DNA of 64,000 nt from Sulfurihydrogenibium subterraneum DSM 15120. GTDB lineage: Bacteria; Aquificota; Aquificia; Aquificales; Hydrogenothermaceae. Below are positions 46,001 to 54,035 of this stretch, piece after piece. The notes below the pieces were generated by a model that was not told the origin of the DNA, searched no databases, and saw only the letters and a list, made by a program, of their open reading frames with translations. The DNA is taken from positions 62,001 to 126,000 of the forward strand of contig NZ_JHUV01000011.1 of the NCBI RefSeq assembly GCF_000619805.1, given 5' to 3'. Numbering within the stretch: the first letter of the stretch is position 1; every line of letters starts with the position of its first letter. A program made the position numbers and the translations under genes.

Positions 46001-46438
46001 GAAACGATTAAAACGAAAATTATAGAAGATGGTTGGAACCTTGTTTTAGGTATTGAAACAAAACCACTTATAGAAGGAAAAATAGACGTACAACAGTATA
46101 AAAATTTAATACAAAGACCAAAGGCTTATCTTTACACTCACGGAGAGATTGTTAAAGAGATGAAAGAAAAAGGCATAGGAAGGCCTTCCACCTACGCAAC
46201 TATAATAGCAAAACTGTTAGAAAGAGGCTACGTAATAGAAAGAAAAGGATTTTTAATACCAACAAAATTAGGAAAAACCGTTTACAACTTCCTAATAAGC
46301 AAACCAAACTTAAAAGAGTTTTTATCAGAAGAGTTTACAAGAAAGTTAGAAGAGATAATGGACAAAGTAGAAGAAGGAAAAGAAAATTACATCAACGTTT
46401 TAAAGGATTTATTCGTTAAAGTCAGAAGAATATCTTAA
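43010..46438 (+). CDS. rgy: Reverse gyrase
   Basis: About 1142 residues. An N-terminal zinc finger (CPNC...CKKC) leads a helicase-like module with Walker A (APTGIGKTS) and a FVDDVDSF motif. The type IA topoisomerase half follows, with Toprim IIVESPTKAKTIANFFGKP, TDPDAEGEKIS and the active tyrosine in GYITYHRTDSMRVSDAG. It introduces positive supercoils and marks organisms growing at high temperature. The second zinc finger often found inside the topoisomerase half is not seen. Start ATG 43010 gives MIYAVFEKLCPNC; an in-frame TTG lies at 43001. Confidence 0.96.
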   Translation: MIYAVFEKLCPNCHGEISSYRLEKGLPCKKCLPDEDLDVCTHVKPGDIKNLCNLYDILKQWQEHFESYIKAKPWNLQNTWAKRVLLRHSFVLLAPTGIGKTSFGISMASFLAKQGKKSYILLPTKLLVKQVSERVKNFGIDKKDILAIGLEKSNKEKEENKERLKNGDFKILITTSMFLYKNFEIYPRDFEFIFVDDVDSFVKTAKNIDKALYLLGFTQDDIEKALFFIKLKAKPNKTQEDWDKINQLTEYLQKQKEKINGVLIVSSATSKPRSSRVKLFRELLGFEISSPTFYLRNIVDSYDEEYSFEKLIYWINRFGKGGLVFIPSDKGKEFVDEVVEKLNKHKIKAVSYEELDDKNLKKYQEGKIQVLVGISSYRNPLARGLDLPHVIRYALFYGVPKISISLRLEENLVHMLWALTSIRSYIIKKFPEITIKINQWITQLQKYQNLTPDFIQNNPQVKEKIENLQQEIREFFQKPEVLEVLKSSDEIVLKQKEDGYYLIVSDATGYLQASGRTSRLYAGGITKGLSLILIDEKSAFKHLSKRVKWFSEDIEFININQIELDQLIRQIDQDREKVKNFLTNPTTVQSSDLLKPTLIIVESPTKAKTIANFFGKPVRRKINQTDVLETSTEGRYLMITASLGHVLNLVKNVAYHGVIVEDEKITPIYETIEGKEETVENLRRLAIENMEILLGTDPDAEGEKISWDLHDLLKPILRNIKRIEFHEVTKKAITKAINEPRDIDENLVKAQIVRRVADRWVGFEYSQLLQREFHKNWLSAGRVQTPVLGWIIKREEEAKKKIYLVIVNIPVEDKKFSFEITFNTKEEADRFYQNLKEVEIVVERKYEELENPPPPYRTDTLLKDASDKFRFTLPQTMDLAQTLFELGYITYHRTDSMRVSDAGIYLAKEIITQEFGENYFKPRVWGEGGAHECIRPTKNITPEDLESLMLSKQIEGLTYNHLKLYKLIFNRFIASQMIPAKVELADIVIKALSFEIKETIKTKIIEDGWNLVLGIETKPLIEGKIDVQQYKNLIQRPKAYLYTHGEIVKEMKEKGIGRPSTYATIIAKLLERGYVIERKGFLIPTKLGKTVYNFLISKPNLKEFLSEEFTRKLEEIMDKVEEGKENYINVLKDLFVKVRRIS

Positions 46439-46442
46439 AAAA

Positions 46443-46958
46443 CTATTCAAACTTTTGCTTAATTAAAAGGAGAATTCCAGAGATTATATCTATAGGTTCT
46501 GGAGGACATCCTTTTATCCATATATCTATGGGTAATTTTCCTTCTAGTCCGTCCATAGTTGCATAACTTCCTTTAAACACACCACCATCTAAAGCACAAT
46601 CTCCTACAGCAATAACAAACTTAGGATTTGGAGTATTTTCATATGCTTTTATAACAGCTTCATACATATTCCTTGTAAGGCAACCTGTAATAAGTAAAGC
46701 ATCAGCGTGCTTAGGAGATGCCACAAACTTAATCCCAAACCTCTCTATATCGTAGTAAGGGTTTGAAAGGGCTGAAACTTCATACTCACAGGCATTACAC
46801 GAACCGCTGTCAACCTCTCTAATAGCAAAACTGCCATCAAAATATTTATCTATTTTTTCTTTTAACTGTTTTCCTAAAACCTCAACATTTTCATCTCTTA
46901 TTACAATTTCTTCCGCTTTTATGCCTTCTTTTAATCTTTCTTTAATTATTTTAAACAT
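46443..46958 (-). CDS. Hydrogenase-4-like small subunit (HyfI/NuoB homologue)
   Basis: A 171-residue NuoB/HyfI family protein. Four cysteines fit the proximal 4Fe-4S cluster: C54 and C57 (GSCNACE, the hydrogenase-type C-x2-C rather than the tandem CC of complex I), C121 (GDCA) and C151 (GCPP). It would sit between the large subunit and the membrane arm. It is the last gene of a six-gene leftward set running from 53.6 kb; the tail faces reverse gyrase, with four bases between stops. Confidence 0.88.
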   Translation of the reverse strand: MFKIIKERLKEGIKAEEIVIRDENVEVLGKQLKEKIDKYFDGSFAIREVDSGSCNACEYEVSALSNPYYDIERFGIKFVASPKHADALLITGCLTRNMYEAVIKAYENTPNPKFVIAVGDCALDGGVFKGSYATMDGLEGKLPIDIWIKGCPPEPIDIISGILLLIKQKFE

Positions 46959-46967
46959 CTTCTCACC

Positions 46968-48551
46968 TCAAAGGTCGTTGCCTGCATAACTAAGATTTAA
47001 ACTTTTGTTTACCAGAGGAAAGTCCGCAACAATATCTCCAAGGACAGCAAACTGAATAGTTTGCCAGTTGTTAAATGAAGGGTCTCTTATTTTTAGTCTA
47101 TCTATCTTACCTTCTTTATCTGTTTTTACAAAGTAAATTATATTACCTCTCTGCCCTTCTGAGTATCCTAAAGTCCATCTGTTTGCAGGTACTGGGTTAG
47201 GTTTTGTATATATATCTCCTTCGGGCATATCTGATAAAACTTCTTTTATGATTGATATACTGTCTTCAATATCAGCAAGCCTACATTTTAATCTTGCTAA
47301 ACAGTCTCCTTCCTCAAAAACTTGGCTGTTAAATGTGAGTTTATCGTAAATTAAATACGGATGCTCTTTTCTTATATCACTTTTCAATCCAGAAGCTCTT
47401 GCAGTGTATCCTACAGAGGATAAATCTTTTACAGTTTCATACTTTACTCTTCCTGTTGTTTCAAATCTATCAAGAATAGAAGCAGAATTCAAAAGAATAT
47501 TTTTATAAAAACTATACTTTTCATAAATTCTATCTATTGTGTCTATAATTACTCCTATTTTTTCTTTATCTATATCAACATTTACTCCACCTATTGTCAA
47601 AACATTTTTGTTAAATCTACTGCCAGATAAATACTTACTCAACCTCATTATATCTTCTTTAAGGATAAACATTCCTTGAGCACCAAAACTGTAAGCAACA
47701 TCTTGAAATAACCAACCAACGTCGTTAATATTACACATTAGCCTTTCAATCTCTGCAAAAAGAACTCTTATATACTTTGCTTTTTCAGGAATTTTTGTAT
47801 TTGAGAGTTTTTCTATCGCCTGAATATAAGCCAGAGTATGAGCAAAACTGTGATCTCCAGAAACTTTATCAGTTAAACTTAAGACTTCCTCAACACTTTT
47901 TCCTTCTGCAAGTTTTTCTATACCTCTGTGTTTCCAAAAATGCCTTATTTCCAGCTGGAGTATATGTTCTCCTGCTAAAGAAAACCGAAAATGACCCGGC
48001 TCAATAATACCTGCGTGTATAGGTCCAACTAATATGTTAAAAACACCTTCACCATCTACTTCTTTATAATCATACTTTCCATATCGTTTAAAATCAGGTC
48101 TTTGTGTTAAATTGAAATCTTTTCTTAGAGGATAAACATCAGGAGGAAAGTTTTCAGGGAATAGAATTAACGGTCTTGGGTCTGGGTGGTTTAACGGAAT
48201 AAGTCCAAACATATCTTTGATTTCTCTCTCATACCAGTTTAAAGCAGGAATAATGTTTGCAAGAGAGTTAAACCTTTCTTTTACTTTATTTTCCACTATA
48301 AAAAAAACATTTTTTTGATGGTAAGAAAACACATAACGAATAGTAAAACAACACTCATTTTCATTAAATCTATCATCAGTAGCAACAACTGTAGCCAGCT
48401 CACAGTCTAAATCTCTGAAAAGATACTGACAAACCTTAGCAAGATTAAAGTCTTGGACGTGTATAACTATTTCATTCTCACTATTAAAACTGTAATCTTT
48501 TATAATCTCTTTTATCGGATTTAACAAAATTAAAAGCTCTTCACTCTTCAT
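46968..48551 (-). CDS. Fused NuoC/NuoD-like large subunit without NiFe cysteines
   Basis: A 527-residue HyfG/HycE-like protein. Residues 1-150 are the NuoC-like (30 kDa) part (ALNWYEREIKDMFGL, PLRKDF). The rest is the large subunit (GPIHAGIIEPGHFRFSLAGE). At the first NiFe motif, where hydrogenases have C-x2-C, it reads KVSGDHSFAH (S231, H234). At the C-terminal motif the end is LSYAGNDL (S521, G524 for the two cysteines). It therefore cannot bind the NiFe centre in the known way and fits the energy-converting hydrogenase-related (Ehr) complexes. The substrate is unknown. Confidence 0.88.
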   Translation of the reverse strand: MKSEELLILLNPIKEIIKDYSFNSENEIVIHVQDFNLAKVCQYLFRDLDCELATVVATDDRFNENECCFTIRYVFSYHQKNVFFIVENKVKERFNSLANIIPALNWYEREIKDMFGLIPLNHPDPRPLILFPENFPPDVYPLRKDFNLTQRPDFKRYGKYDYKEVDGEGVFNILVGPIHAGIIEPGHFRFSLAGEHILQLEIRHFWKHRGIEKLAEGKSVEEVLSLTDKVSGDHSFAHTLAYIQAIEKLSNTKIPEKAKYIRVLFAEIERLMCNINDVGWLFQDVAYSFGAQGMFILKEDIMRLSKYLSGSRFNKNVLTIGGVNVDIDKEKIGVIIDTIDRIYEKYSFYKNILLNSASILDRFETTGRVKYETVKDLSSVGYTARASGLKSDIRKEHPYLIYDKLTFNSQVFEEGDCLARLKCRLADIEDSISIIKEVLSDMPEGDIYTKPNPVPANRWTLGYSEGQRGNIIYFVKTDKEGKIDRLKIRDPSFNNWQTIQFAVLGDIVADFPLVNKSLNLSYAGNDL

Positions 48552-50005
48552 TGCTTTGCTCCTACAATTTCTACTGCGTTGTTTATAAGTGTTATAACTT
48601 TATCAGGAAGATAAAAAGAAGAAATTACAGAAACTACTACTAAAACAACCACAGGAAGTAAAAGTATTGAGCTTTCTCTGTATTTTTTATCCGATTCTCC
48701 CATAACCATATTTAGAAAATGGTATATAAAACCTCCAAATATTACAGTCAAACCTGTAAGTAAAATTATAACTTCTAATGTATAACTTTCTTTAAAAGCG
48801 GATAAAATTATGTAAAGCTCTGACATAAAAATACTGAAAGGAGGTGTTCCAGTTATAGCAAATACTGTAAGGATAAGGAGAGCTGATGTGTAAGGCATAG
48901 ATTTTAACAAGCCTTTTATACTAAAAATCTCTTTTGAATGTAAAGTTGTTAAAACACTTCCTACAGTCATAAATATAGATGTTTTTACAATGGCATGGTT
49001 AATAAGATGGTATAAACCAGCAAAAACAGCCATCTTTGTGTTTATCCCGAAAGCAAACGCAATTATTCCCATATGTTCCATAGAAGAGTAGGCTAAAAGT
49101 CTTTTGTAATCGGTTTGTCTGAGTATAAATAAAGCAGATACAATAACTGTAAAAAGACCAAAAAATAGTAAAAATTTATCTGATATACTACCACCACCTT
49201 GATGATTTAAAATAGCTTGAACCCTTACTATTGAGTAAAAAGCACAGTTAAGTAATACTCCAGACATTAAAGCACTAATAGGTGTAGGAGCCTGAGAGTG
49301 AGCATCCGGAAGCCAAAAGTGTAAAGGCGAAAATCCAACCTTTGTTCCAAAACCTACAACTATAAATATAAAACCTATTAAAAGCACCCTTTTATCAAGT
49401 TTATCAGCAACTTCATAAATTTCAGTCCAGTTTAAAGCTTTAAGACCTTCTCCAACAACAGAAAAAGAAGCAAAGTATATAACTATTATTCCAAAAAGAG
49501 CAAAACCTATACCAATTGAACAAAGCATAATATACTTCCAGCCAGCCTCAACAGCTTCTTTATTCCTATAAAAGCTTATAAGAAAAGCAGTTGCCAGAGT
49601 AGTTCCTTCTATTGCAATCCACAGAATGCCAAAGTTGTTAGAAAGAGACAGCAACAACATTACAACTATAAATAGATTCATCCAAAAGAAAAACTCATTT
49701 ATCTTTTTCTCAGGGATTCCTGCTTCCATCTCTTTTCTCATATATCCAATAGAATAAATAGAAACAAAAAAGGAGATAAAAAGAATAACAAGTATTAAAA
49801 TTCCGTTTAATGAATCTAAAAATAAAAGATTGTTAAGTTCAAATAATCTATCTCCAGCCTTTTCAATGTTAGAAACTAAATTAACACCTATTATAAATCC
49901 TAATAAGGAAACTATCGGCTGTAGCAGAAAAACAAACCGTAAAGGTGAAACAAAAGAGATAAAAGCCCATACAAAGTAAGTCAGAAGCAACAGTTTCATC
50001 TTCAC
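48548..50005 (-). CDS. HyfF-like ion-pumping membrane subunit
   Basis: A 485-residue multi-helix protein of the NuoL/M/N (Mrp antiporter-like) family, about 14 segments. Characteristic parts are VGFGTKVGFSPLHFWLPDAHSQAPTPISALMSG (pump lysine region) and LLAYSSMEHMGIIAFAFG. It forms one proton or sodium channel of the membrane arm. Its end overlaps the large subunit start by ATGA, and its start overlaps HyfE's stop by four bases. Confidence 0.88.
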   Translation of the reverse strand: MKMKLLLLTYFVWAFISFVSPLRFVFLLQPIVSLLGFIIGVNLVSNIEKAGDRLFELNNLLFLDSLNGILILVILFISFFVSIYSIGYMRKEMEAGIPEKKINEFFFWMNLFIVVMLLLSLSNNFGILWIAIEGTTLATAFLISFYRNKEAVEAGWKYIMLCSIGIGFALFGIIVIYFASFSVVGEGLKALNWTEIYEVADKLDKRVLLIGFIFIVVGFGTKVGFSPLHFWLPDAHSQAPTPISALMSGVLLNCAFYSIVRVQAILNHQGGGSISDKFLLFFGLFTVIVSALFILRQTDYKRLLAYSSMEHMGIIAFAFGINTKMAVFAGLYHLINHAIVKTSIFMTVGSVLTTLHSKEIFSIKGLLKSMPYTSALLILTVFAITGTPPFSIFMSELYIILSAFKESYTLEVIILLTGLTVIFGGFIYHFLNMVMGESDKKYRESSILLLPVVVLVVVSVISSFYLPDKVITLINNAVEIVGAKQ

Positions 50006-50649
50006 TCCTTCAAAGAAGTTAATTTAGAAGTATCCATACTGTCAACAGTAGTCCTTATTTGAAATGCAAGAACACCAGCCATCAAGACGCCTATAAACAC
50101 GTCAAAAAATACCCCTATTTCTACAATCATAGGCATACCTTTTGTTAACGATGTTCCAGCAAGGAGTATTCCATTTTCTATAGTCAGAAAACCTATTATC
50201 TGGGTTATAGCCTTCTTTCTAACTACCATAATAAAAGAGCCAATGAGTATAATACCTATAGATAAAGGGAATATCTGATGTGCTATAACTTCTCCGGATA
50301 TATGTATCTTGTTTGTTATGTAAAATGAAAATATAACAATTAAAATAGAAAGCAGAAGAGAGTTGGTAATATTTAGGTACATAGAAACTTCTCTATCGAT
50401 TTTTACTTTTTCTAATATTCTAAACAAGAAGTAGGGTATCAAAACAACCTTTATTAAAAGGTTTAAAAAAGAAGATAGAAAAAGTTCAAACTCTCCTGTC
50501 GCAATACCTATTGAGAAAATACTCAAAGTCAAAAACAAAGATTGAACTTGGTATATTTTAACAGACAGGTTTAGCCTATTACTTGACAGCTGGGTAATAG
50601 CCAGAAAAAGTGACATAGCACCAAAGAATTCAACAAAAAACCTAATCAC
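50002..50649 (-). CDS. HyfE-like membrane subunit (NuoK-like)
   Basis: About 215 residues with roughly seven membrane helices. The C-terminal half resembles NuoK/HyfE (IGFLTIENGILLAGTSL, with a helix glutamate). The frame is open to 50748, inside the previous gene, but AGGAGG lies six bases before the GTG at 50647-50649, and that start removes the overlap and gives the usual HyfE length of about 216. I therefore start there. Confidence 0.85.
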   Translation of the reverse strand: MIRFFVEFFGAMSLFLAITQLSSNRLNLSVKIYQVQSLFLTLSIFSIGIATGEFELFLSSFLNLLIKVVLIPYFLFRILEKVKIDREVSMYLNITNSLLLSILIVIFSFYITNKIHISGEVIAHQIFPLSIGIILIGSFIMVVRKKAITQIIGFLTIENGILLAGTSLTKGMPMIVEIGVFFDVFIGVLMAGVLAFQIRTTVDSMDTSKLTSLKE

Positions 50650-50659
50650 ATCAAACCTC

Positions 50660-51595
50660 CTACACATGATAAACAATAAGAGAAATAAGAGAGAGAATAA
50701 AAGCAAGTGTAAGAATCTCTGGAACTCTGAAAAATCTAAACTTTGCAATACTCATCTCAATAAGAGCAACAGGAATTGAAAAAAGTAATACTTTTATTAG
50801 AAATATTACTATACTTAGTGCTAATAACAAGATTGAAGTTTCTTTATAAAAGCCTATTGGAAAAAACAAGTTTGATGCGACAGTTAAATAAATGGCAAGC
50901 TTTATGTAAGAAGAAAGTTCAAACAAAGCAAGATGTCTTCCTGATGTCTCTAAAATCATGGCTTCGTGAACCATTGTAAGTTCAAGATGTGTTTCAGGAT
51001 TGTCAAAAGGTATTCTTGCATTTTCAGCCAATGATACAAGTAAAAGAGATATAAGAGCAAATGCAAAAGAAACTGGAACAGAAGAAAGTCCTATTTCGTG
51101 AACTTTTTCAAAAATCTCTCCTATGTTCGTACTACCAGTTTGGAGAGCAAAAGTAAATATAATCAGCATAAGAGAACTTTCTGCCAAAGCTGCAATTGTC
51201 ACTTCCCTTGAAGAACCTAATCCTCCAAAAGCACTTCCTTGGTCAAGTCCGTAAAGAGCTATGAAAAAAATTCCAAAGGCAAGAATATAAACAAGAGCTA
51301 TTATATCCCCAGAAAAACTTAAAAGGGTGTATTTACTAAATACAGGTAAAAATGTTACAGCCCATAAAGTAGAAATTAAAACCATATAAGGAGCAATTCT
51401 TGATATAAAAGAAGCATCTTTAGATATAACCACTTCTTTATTGAAAAGTTTGTACAAATCTTTGTAAGCTTGAAACAAAGAAGGACCCTTTTGACCTCTT
51501 AAAATACATTTTATTTTATGTATAAATGTTTTAATAAAAGGACTAATAGCTACGACTATAAAAACCTGTAGAAAACCTAAAATTATGTTTTTCAT
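50660..51595 (-). CDS. HyfC/NuoH-like membrane subunit
   Basis: A 311-residue NuoH family protein, about eight helices. Typical features are LRGQKGPSLFQAYKDLYKLFNKE near residue 35, SSREVTIAALAESSL, and LAENARIPFDNPETHLELTMVHEAMILE near 195, the last carrying the charged residues at the quinone-side chamber. It connects the hydrophilic subunits to the pump subunits. The gap to the HyfB-like gene is three bases. Confidence 0.9.
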   Translation of the reverse strand: MKNIILGFLQVFIVVAISPFIKTFIHKIKCILRGQKGPSLFQAYKDLYKLFNKEVVISKDASFISRIAPYMVLISTLWAVTFLPVFSKYTLLSFSGDIIALVYILAFGIFFIALYGLDQGSAFGGLGSSREVTIAALAESSLMLIIFTFALQTGSTNIGEIFEKVHEIGLSSVPVSFAFALISLLLVSLAENARIPFDNPETHLELTMVHEAMILETSGRHLALFELSSYIKLAIYLTVASNLFFPIGFYKETSILLLALSIVIFLIKVLLFSIPVALIEMSIAKFRFFRVPEILTLAFILSLISLIVYHV

Positions 51596-51598
51596 AAT

Positions 51599-53611
51599 TT
51601 ACCTCACAGCTATCAAAAGTAAAACTGTAAGAGTTATCACTATATACGCTATATATACGTGAATAATTCCTGGCTGAATGTAGTATCTTACCTTTAAGAT
51701 AAATCCTGTAATTAAATCTAAAACCTTTGAATATATGTATTCAACTCTATCAACAATCTCAATTGTATATTTCTTTTTTGGGAAAAAGTACTTTTGCTTT
51801 TGTTCAACGTTATTTAACGATTCTTTAACCTTATACACAAATGCAAGGATTCTTCTTATAGGCTGAGAAAATCCAGACCCACTGTACTGTGCCTTTGTTG
51901 TAAGGTTATCTTCTGTAAGACCACAAGCCCAAGTTTCATAAACCGTTATCTTTCCACTACCAAATATCCTTGTAAATAGATAAACAATGATAAGCGTTAA
52001 CACCCCTGCTAACGCTATTCCTACAGGAGATATTCTTCCAAAATCATAATCAGAGGCTATAAGAATAAGTCCATTTTCATAAAGGATACTATTAAAAACA
52101 GAACCACCCAGTAAACTTTTCAATACTTCATCCGCAAGATAAATAACAGTAAAAGGAAAAATACCAAGAATAACTACCAATGTTGCCAGAACACCCATAG
52201 CAAACAACATAGATATTTCTGATTCTGAAGCGTGTTTAACATTTTCTGTTCTTGGCAAACCTAAAAATGATAAACCAAACATTTTTACAAAACTACCAAG
52301 AGCAAAAGCTCCAGTTAGAGCTAATATAGAAGCAAAAAGTGGCATTGTAAAAGATAAAAACTCATTATCTAACTTACTACTAAATAGAATAGATTGATAG
52401 ATGAGCCATTCACTTACAAATCCATTAAAAGGAGGTAGTGCTGTTATTCCCATAACTCCAAAGAGAATAAAAACAGCTGTTTTAGGCATATACTTTATCA
52501 ATCCTCCAAGATTTTCTATATTTTTTGTATGAGTTTTGTATAAGATGCTACCAGCACCAAGAAACAGTAATCCTTTAAATACAGAGTGATTTAATATATG
52601 GTATAAAGTGGCTATAAACGCTACACCAGCTAAAAGATATACGTTGTTAGCTTTAAATATCATAGAAAGTCCCAAAGCCATAAGAATTATTCCTATATTT
52701 TCCATAGAAGAGAAAGCAAGAAGTTTTTTAATATCTGTCTGTACATAAGCATACAAAATTCCGTAGATTGCCGACAAAGAACCTATAAATACAACAATAT
52801 AACCAAAGTAATCTGGATAATTGTTTAAAAACTCAAAGTAAAACCTTATAAGCATATAAACCGCTATTTTTATCATAACTCCAGACATTAAAGCAGATAC
52901 GTTAGAAGGTGCAACTGGATGAGCTTTTGGAAGCCATATATGGAGAGGAAAAATTCCAGCTTTTGTTCCAAAGCCTATTAATGCAAATAAAAATACTAAA
53001 AATTTCATATTTTCTGGTAAATTTATATTTGAAAAGCTTTTAAAATCAAGATGTGATGAATATAAAAACAAAATCGTAAACGCTAAAATTATAAAACCAG
53101 TTCCAAGGTGAGTCATAAAAATATAGCTTATACCAGCTTCAAGATTTTCTTTTACTTTGTAATCAAATATCACTAAAAAGAAAGAGACAACAGACATTAT
53201 TTCCCAAAAAATAAGGAACGTTGGAATGTTTGATGAAAAAATAACTAGAAGCATAGATGCTATGAAAATATTATATAGTAATACCAACAACCTTTTATTT
53301 TTAAACTCATTTATGTATGTTAACGAATATACAGAAACCACTGAAGCAAGTAAAAGGACAGTACTTGCAAAAAATAAGCTTAAACTGTCAATTCTATAGC
53401 TAAACTCTAAAAAAGGAATATTTGTTTTATATGAAATCTCATAAGAAAAATTATTTAGTATCAGTAAAACAGAAAAAATAAGCCATATAAAAGAAATTAC
53501 TCCTTGTAAGGTCAAAGAAAATCTTGGTTTGAAAGAAAATATGGTTGGGAGTAAAAATAGCATCAATAGGTAATAAAAGGACTCTCCATCTCCACAAACA
53601 GAACTTTCCAA
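51599..53611 (-). CDS. HyfB/NuoL-like ion-pumping membrane subunit
   Basis: A 670-residue antiporter-like protein, first gene of the set. Segments include LIFWEIMSVVSFFLVIFDY (channel glutamate), GFGTKAGIFPLHIWLPKAHPVAPSNVSALMSG (pump lysine) and LLAFSSMENIGIILMALG. The C-terminal part has VYETWACGLTE, which is seen in HyfB/HycC. It starts at a TTG with GGAAGGTGAG upstream. With 46443-51595 it forms a complete membrane arm plus two hydrophilic subunits. A HyfH/NuoI-like ferredoxin subunit is missing from this set. Confidence 0.88.
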   Translation of the reverse strand: MESSVCGDGESFYYLLMLFLLPTIFSFKPRFSLTLQGVISFIWLIFSVLLILNNFSYEISYKTNIPFLEFSYRIDSLSLFFASTVLLLASVVSVYSLTYINEFKNKRLLVLLYNIFIASMLLVIFSSNIPTFLIFWEIMSVVSFFLVIFDYKVKENLEAGISYIFMTHLGTGFIILAFTILFLYSSHLDFKSFSNINLPENMKFLVFLFALIGFGTKAGIFPLHIWLPKAHPVAPSNVSALMSGVMIKIAVYMLIRFYFEFLNNYPDYFGYIVVFIGSLSAIYGILYAYVQTDIKKLLAFSSMENIGIILMALGLSMIFKANNVYLLAGVAFIATLYHILNHSVFKGLLFLGAGSILYKTHTKNIENLGGLIKYMPKTAVFILFGVMGITALPPFNGFVSEWLIYQSILFSSKLDNEFLSFTMPLFASILALTGAFALGSFVKMFGLSFLGLPRTENVKHASESEISMLFAMGVLATLVVILGIFPFTVIYLADEVLKSLLGGSVFNSILYENGLILIASDYDFGRISPVGIALAGVLTLIIVYLFTRIFGSGKITVYETWACGLTEDNLTTKAQYSGSGFSQPIRRILAFVYKVKESLNNVEQKQKYFFPKKKYTIEIVDRVEYIYSKVLDLITGFILKVRYYIQPGIIHVYIAYIVITLTVLLLIAVR

Positions 53612-53662
53612 TTCTCACCTTCCTGTTAAATATGTTAGATTAAAATTTATTATACTATTTAG

Positions 53663-54034
53663 CTATCCAGTTTTCAAGTTTAAATAAGTAATTGCTATTC
53701 CAGATAAAACAAGTATCGGAAGTCCTATTATAACTGTTACTATCAAACCAAGTAATGATGCTATTAAAGTTTTTTTAAAATCTTCTTTAAAAACTATTTT
53801 TCCAAAGTAAGTTTGTAAGATTACCAGAGCTAAAAACATAACTAAAAGAGAGTAATGAGATATAAATTTCTCCGTAAGGAGCTTCAATCCTCCTGCCAGC
53901 GTATAAGGAACTAAAACAACAAAAAAAGACATTAAAAAAGAACTTTTTTTATAATTGGCAAGTTTTGAAGAGTACCAGTAAGAAAATGTGGCTATTAATA
54001 AAAATGAAAAAGCAACTATAAAGTTATAAAGCAT
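53663..54034 (-). CDS. Small membrane protein of unknown function
   Basis: A 123-residue protein with four likely membrane helices (about 3-20, 30-50, 62-82, 88-112). I recognise no family. It follows the MidA-type methyltransferase gene after one base, and 51 bases separate it from the HyfB-like gene. It could therefore belong to either the nuoCD-nuoI-midA transcript or the start of the Ehr-type set. The position suggests a link with one of the two complexes, nothing more. Confidence 0.55.
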   Translation of the reverse strand: MLYNFIVAFSFLLIATFSYWYSSKLANYKKSSFLMSFFVVLVPYTLAGGLKLLTEKFISHYSLLVMFLALVILQTYFGKIVFKEDFKKTLIASLLGLIVTVIIGLPILVLSGIAITYLNLKTG

Positions 54035-54035
54035 T

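Noticed and set aside
46968-48551. Calling this gene set a functional NiFe hydrogenase 4
   Set aside because: All four NiFe-ligand cysteine positions are substituted in the large subunit, so hydrogen chemistry is not supported.
50650-50748. Longer N-terminus for the HyfE-like protein
   Set aside because: It would overlap the HyfC-like gene by 89 bases, while a GTG with AGGAGG six bases upstream gives the normal family length.
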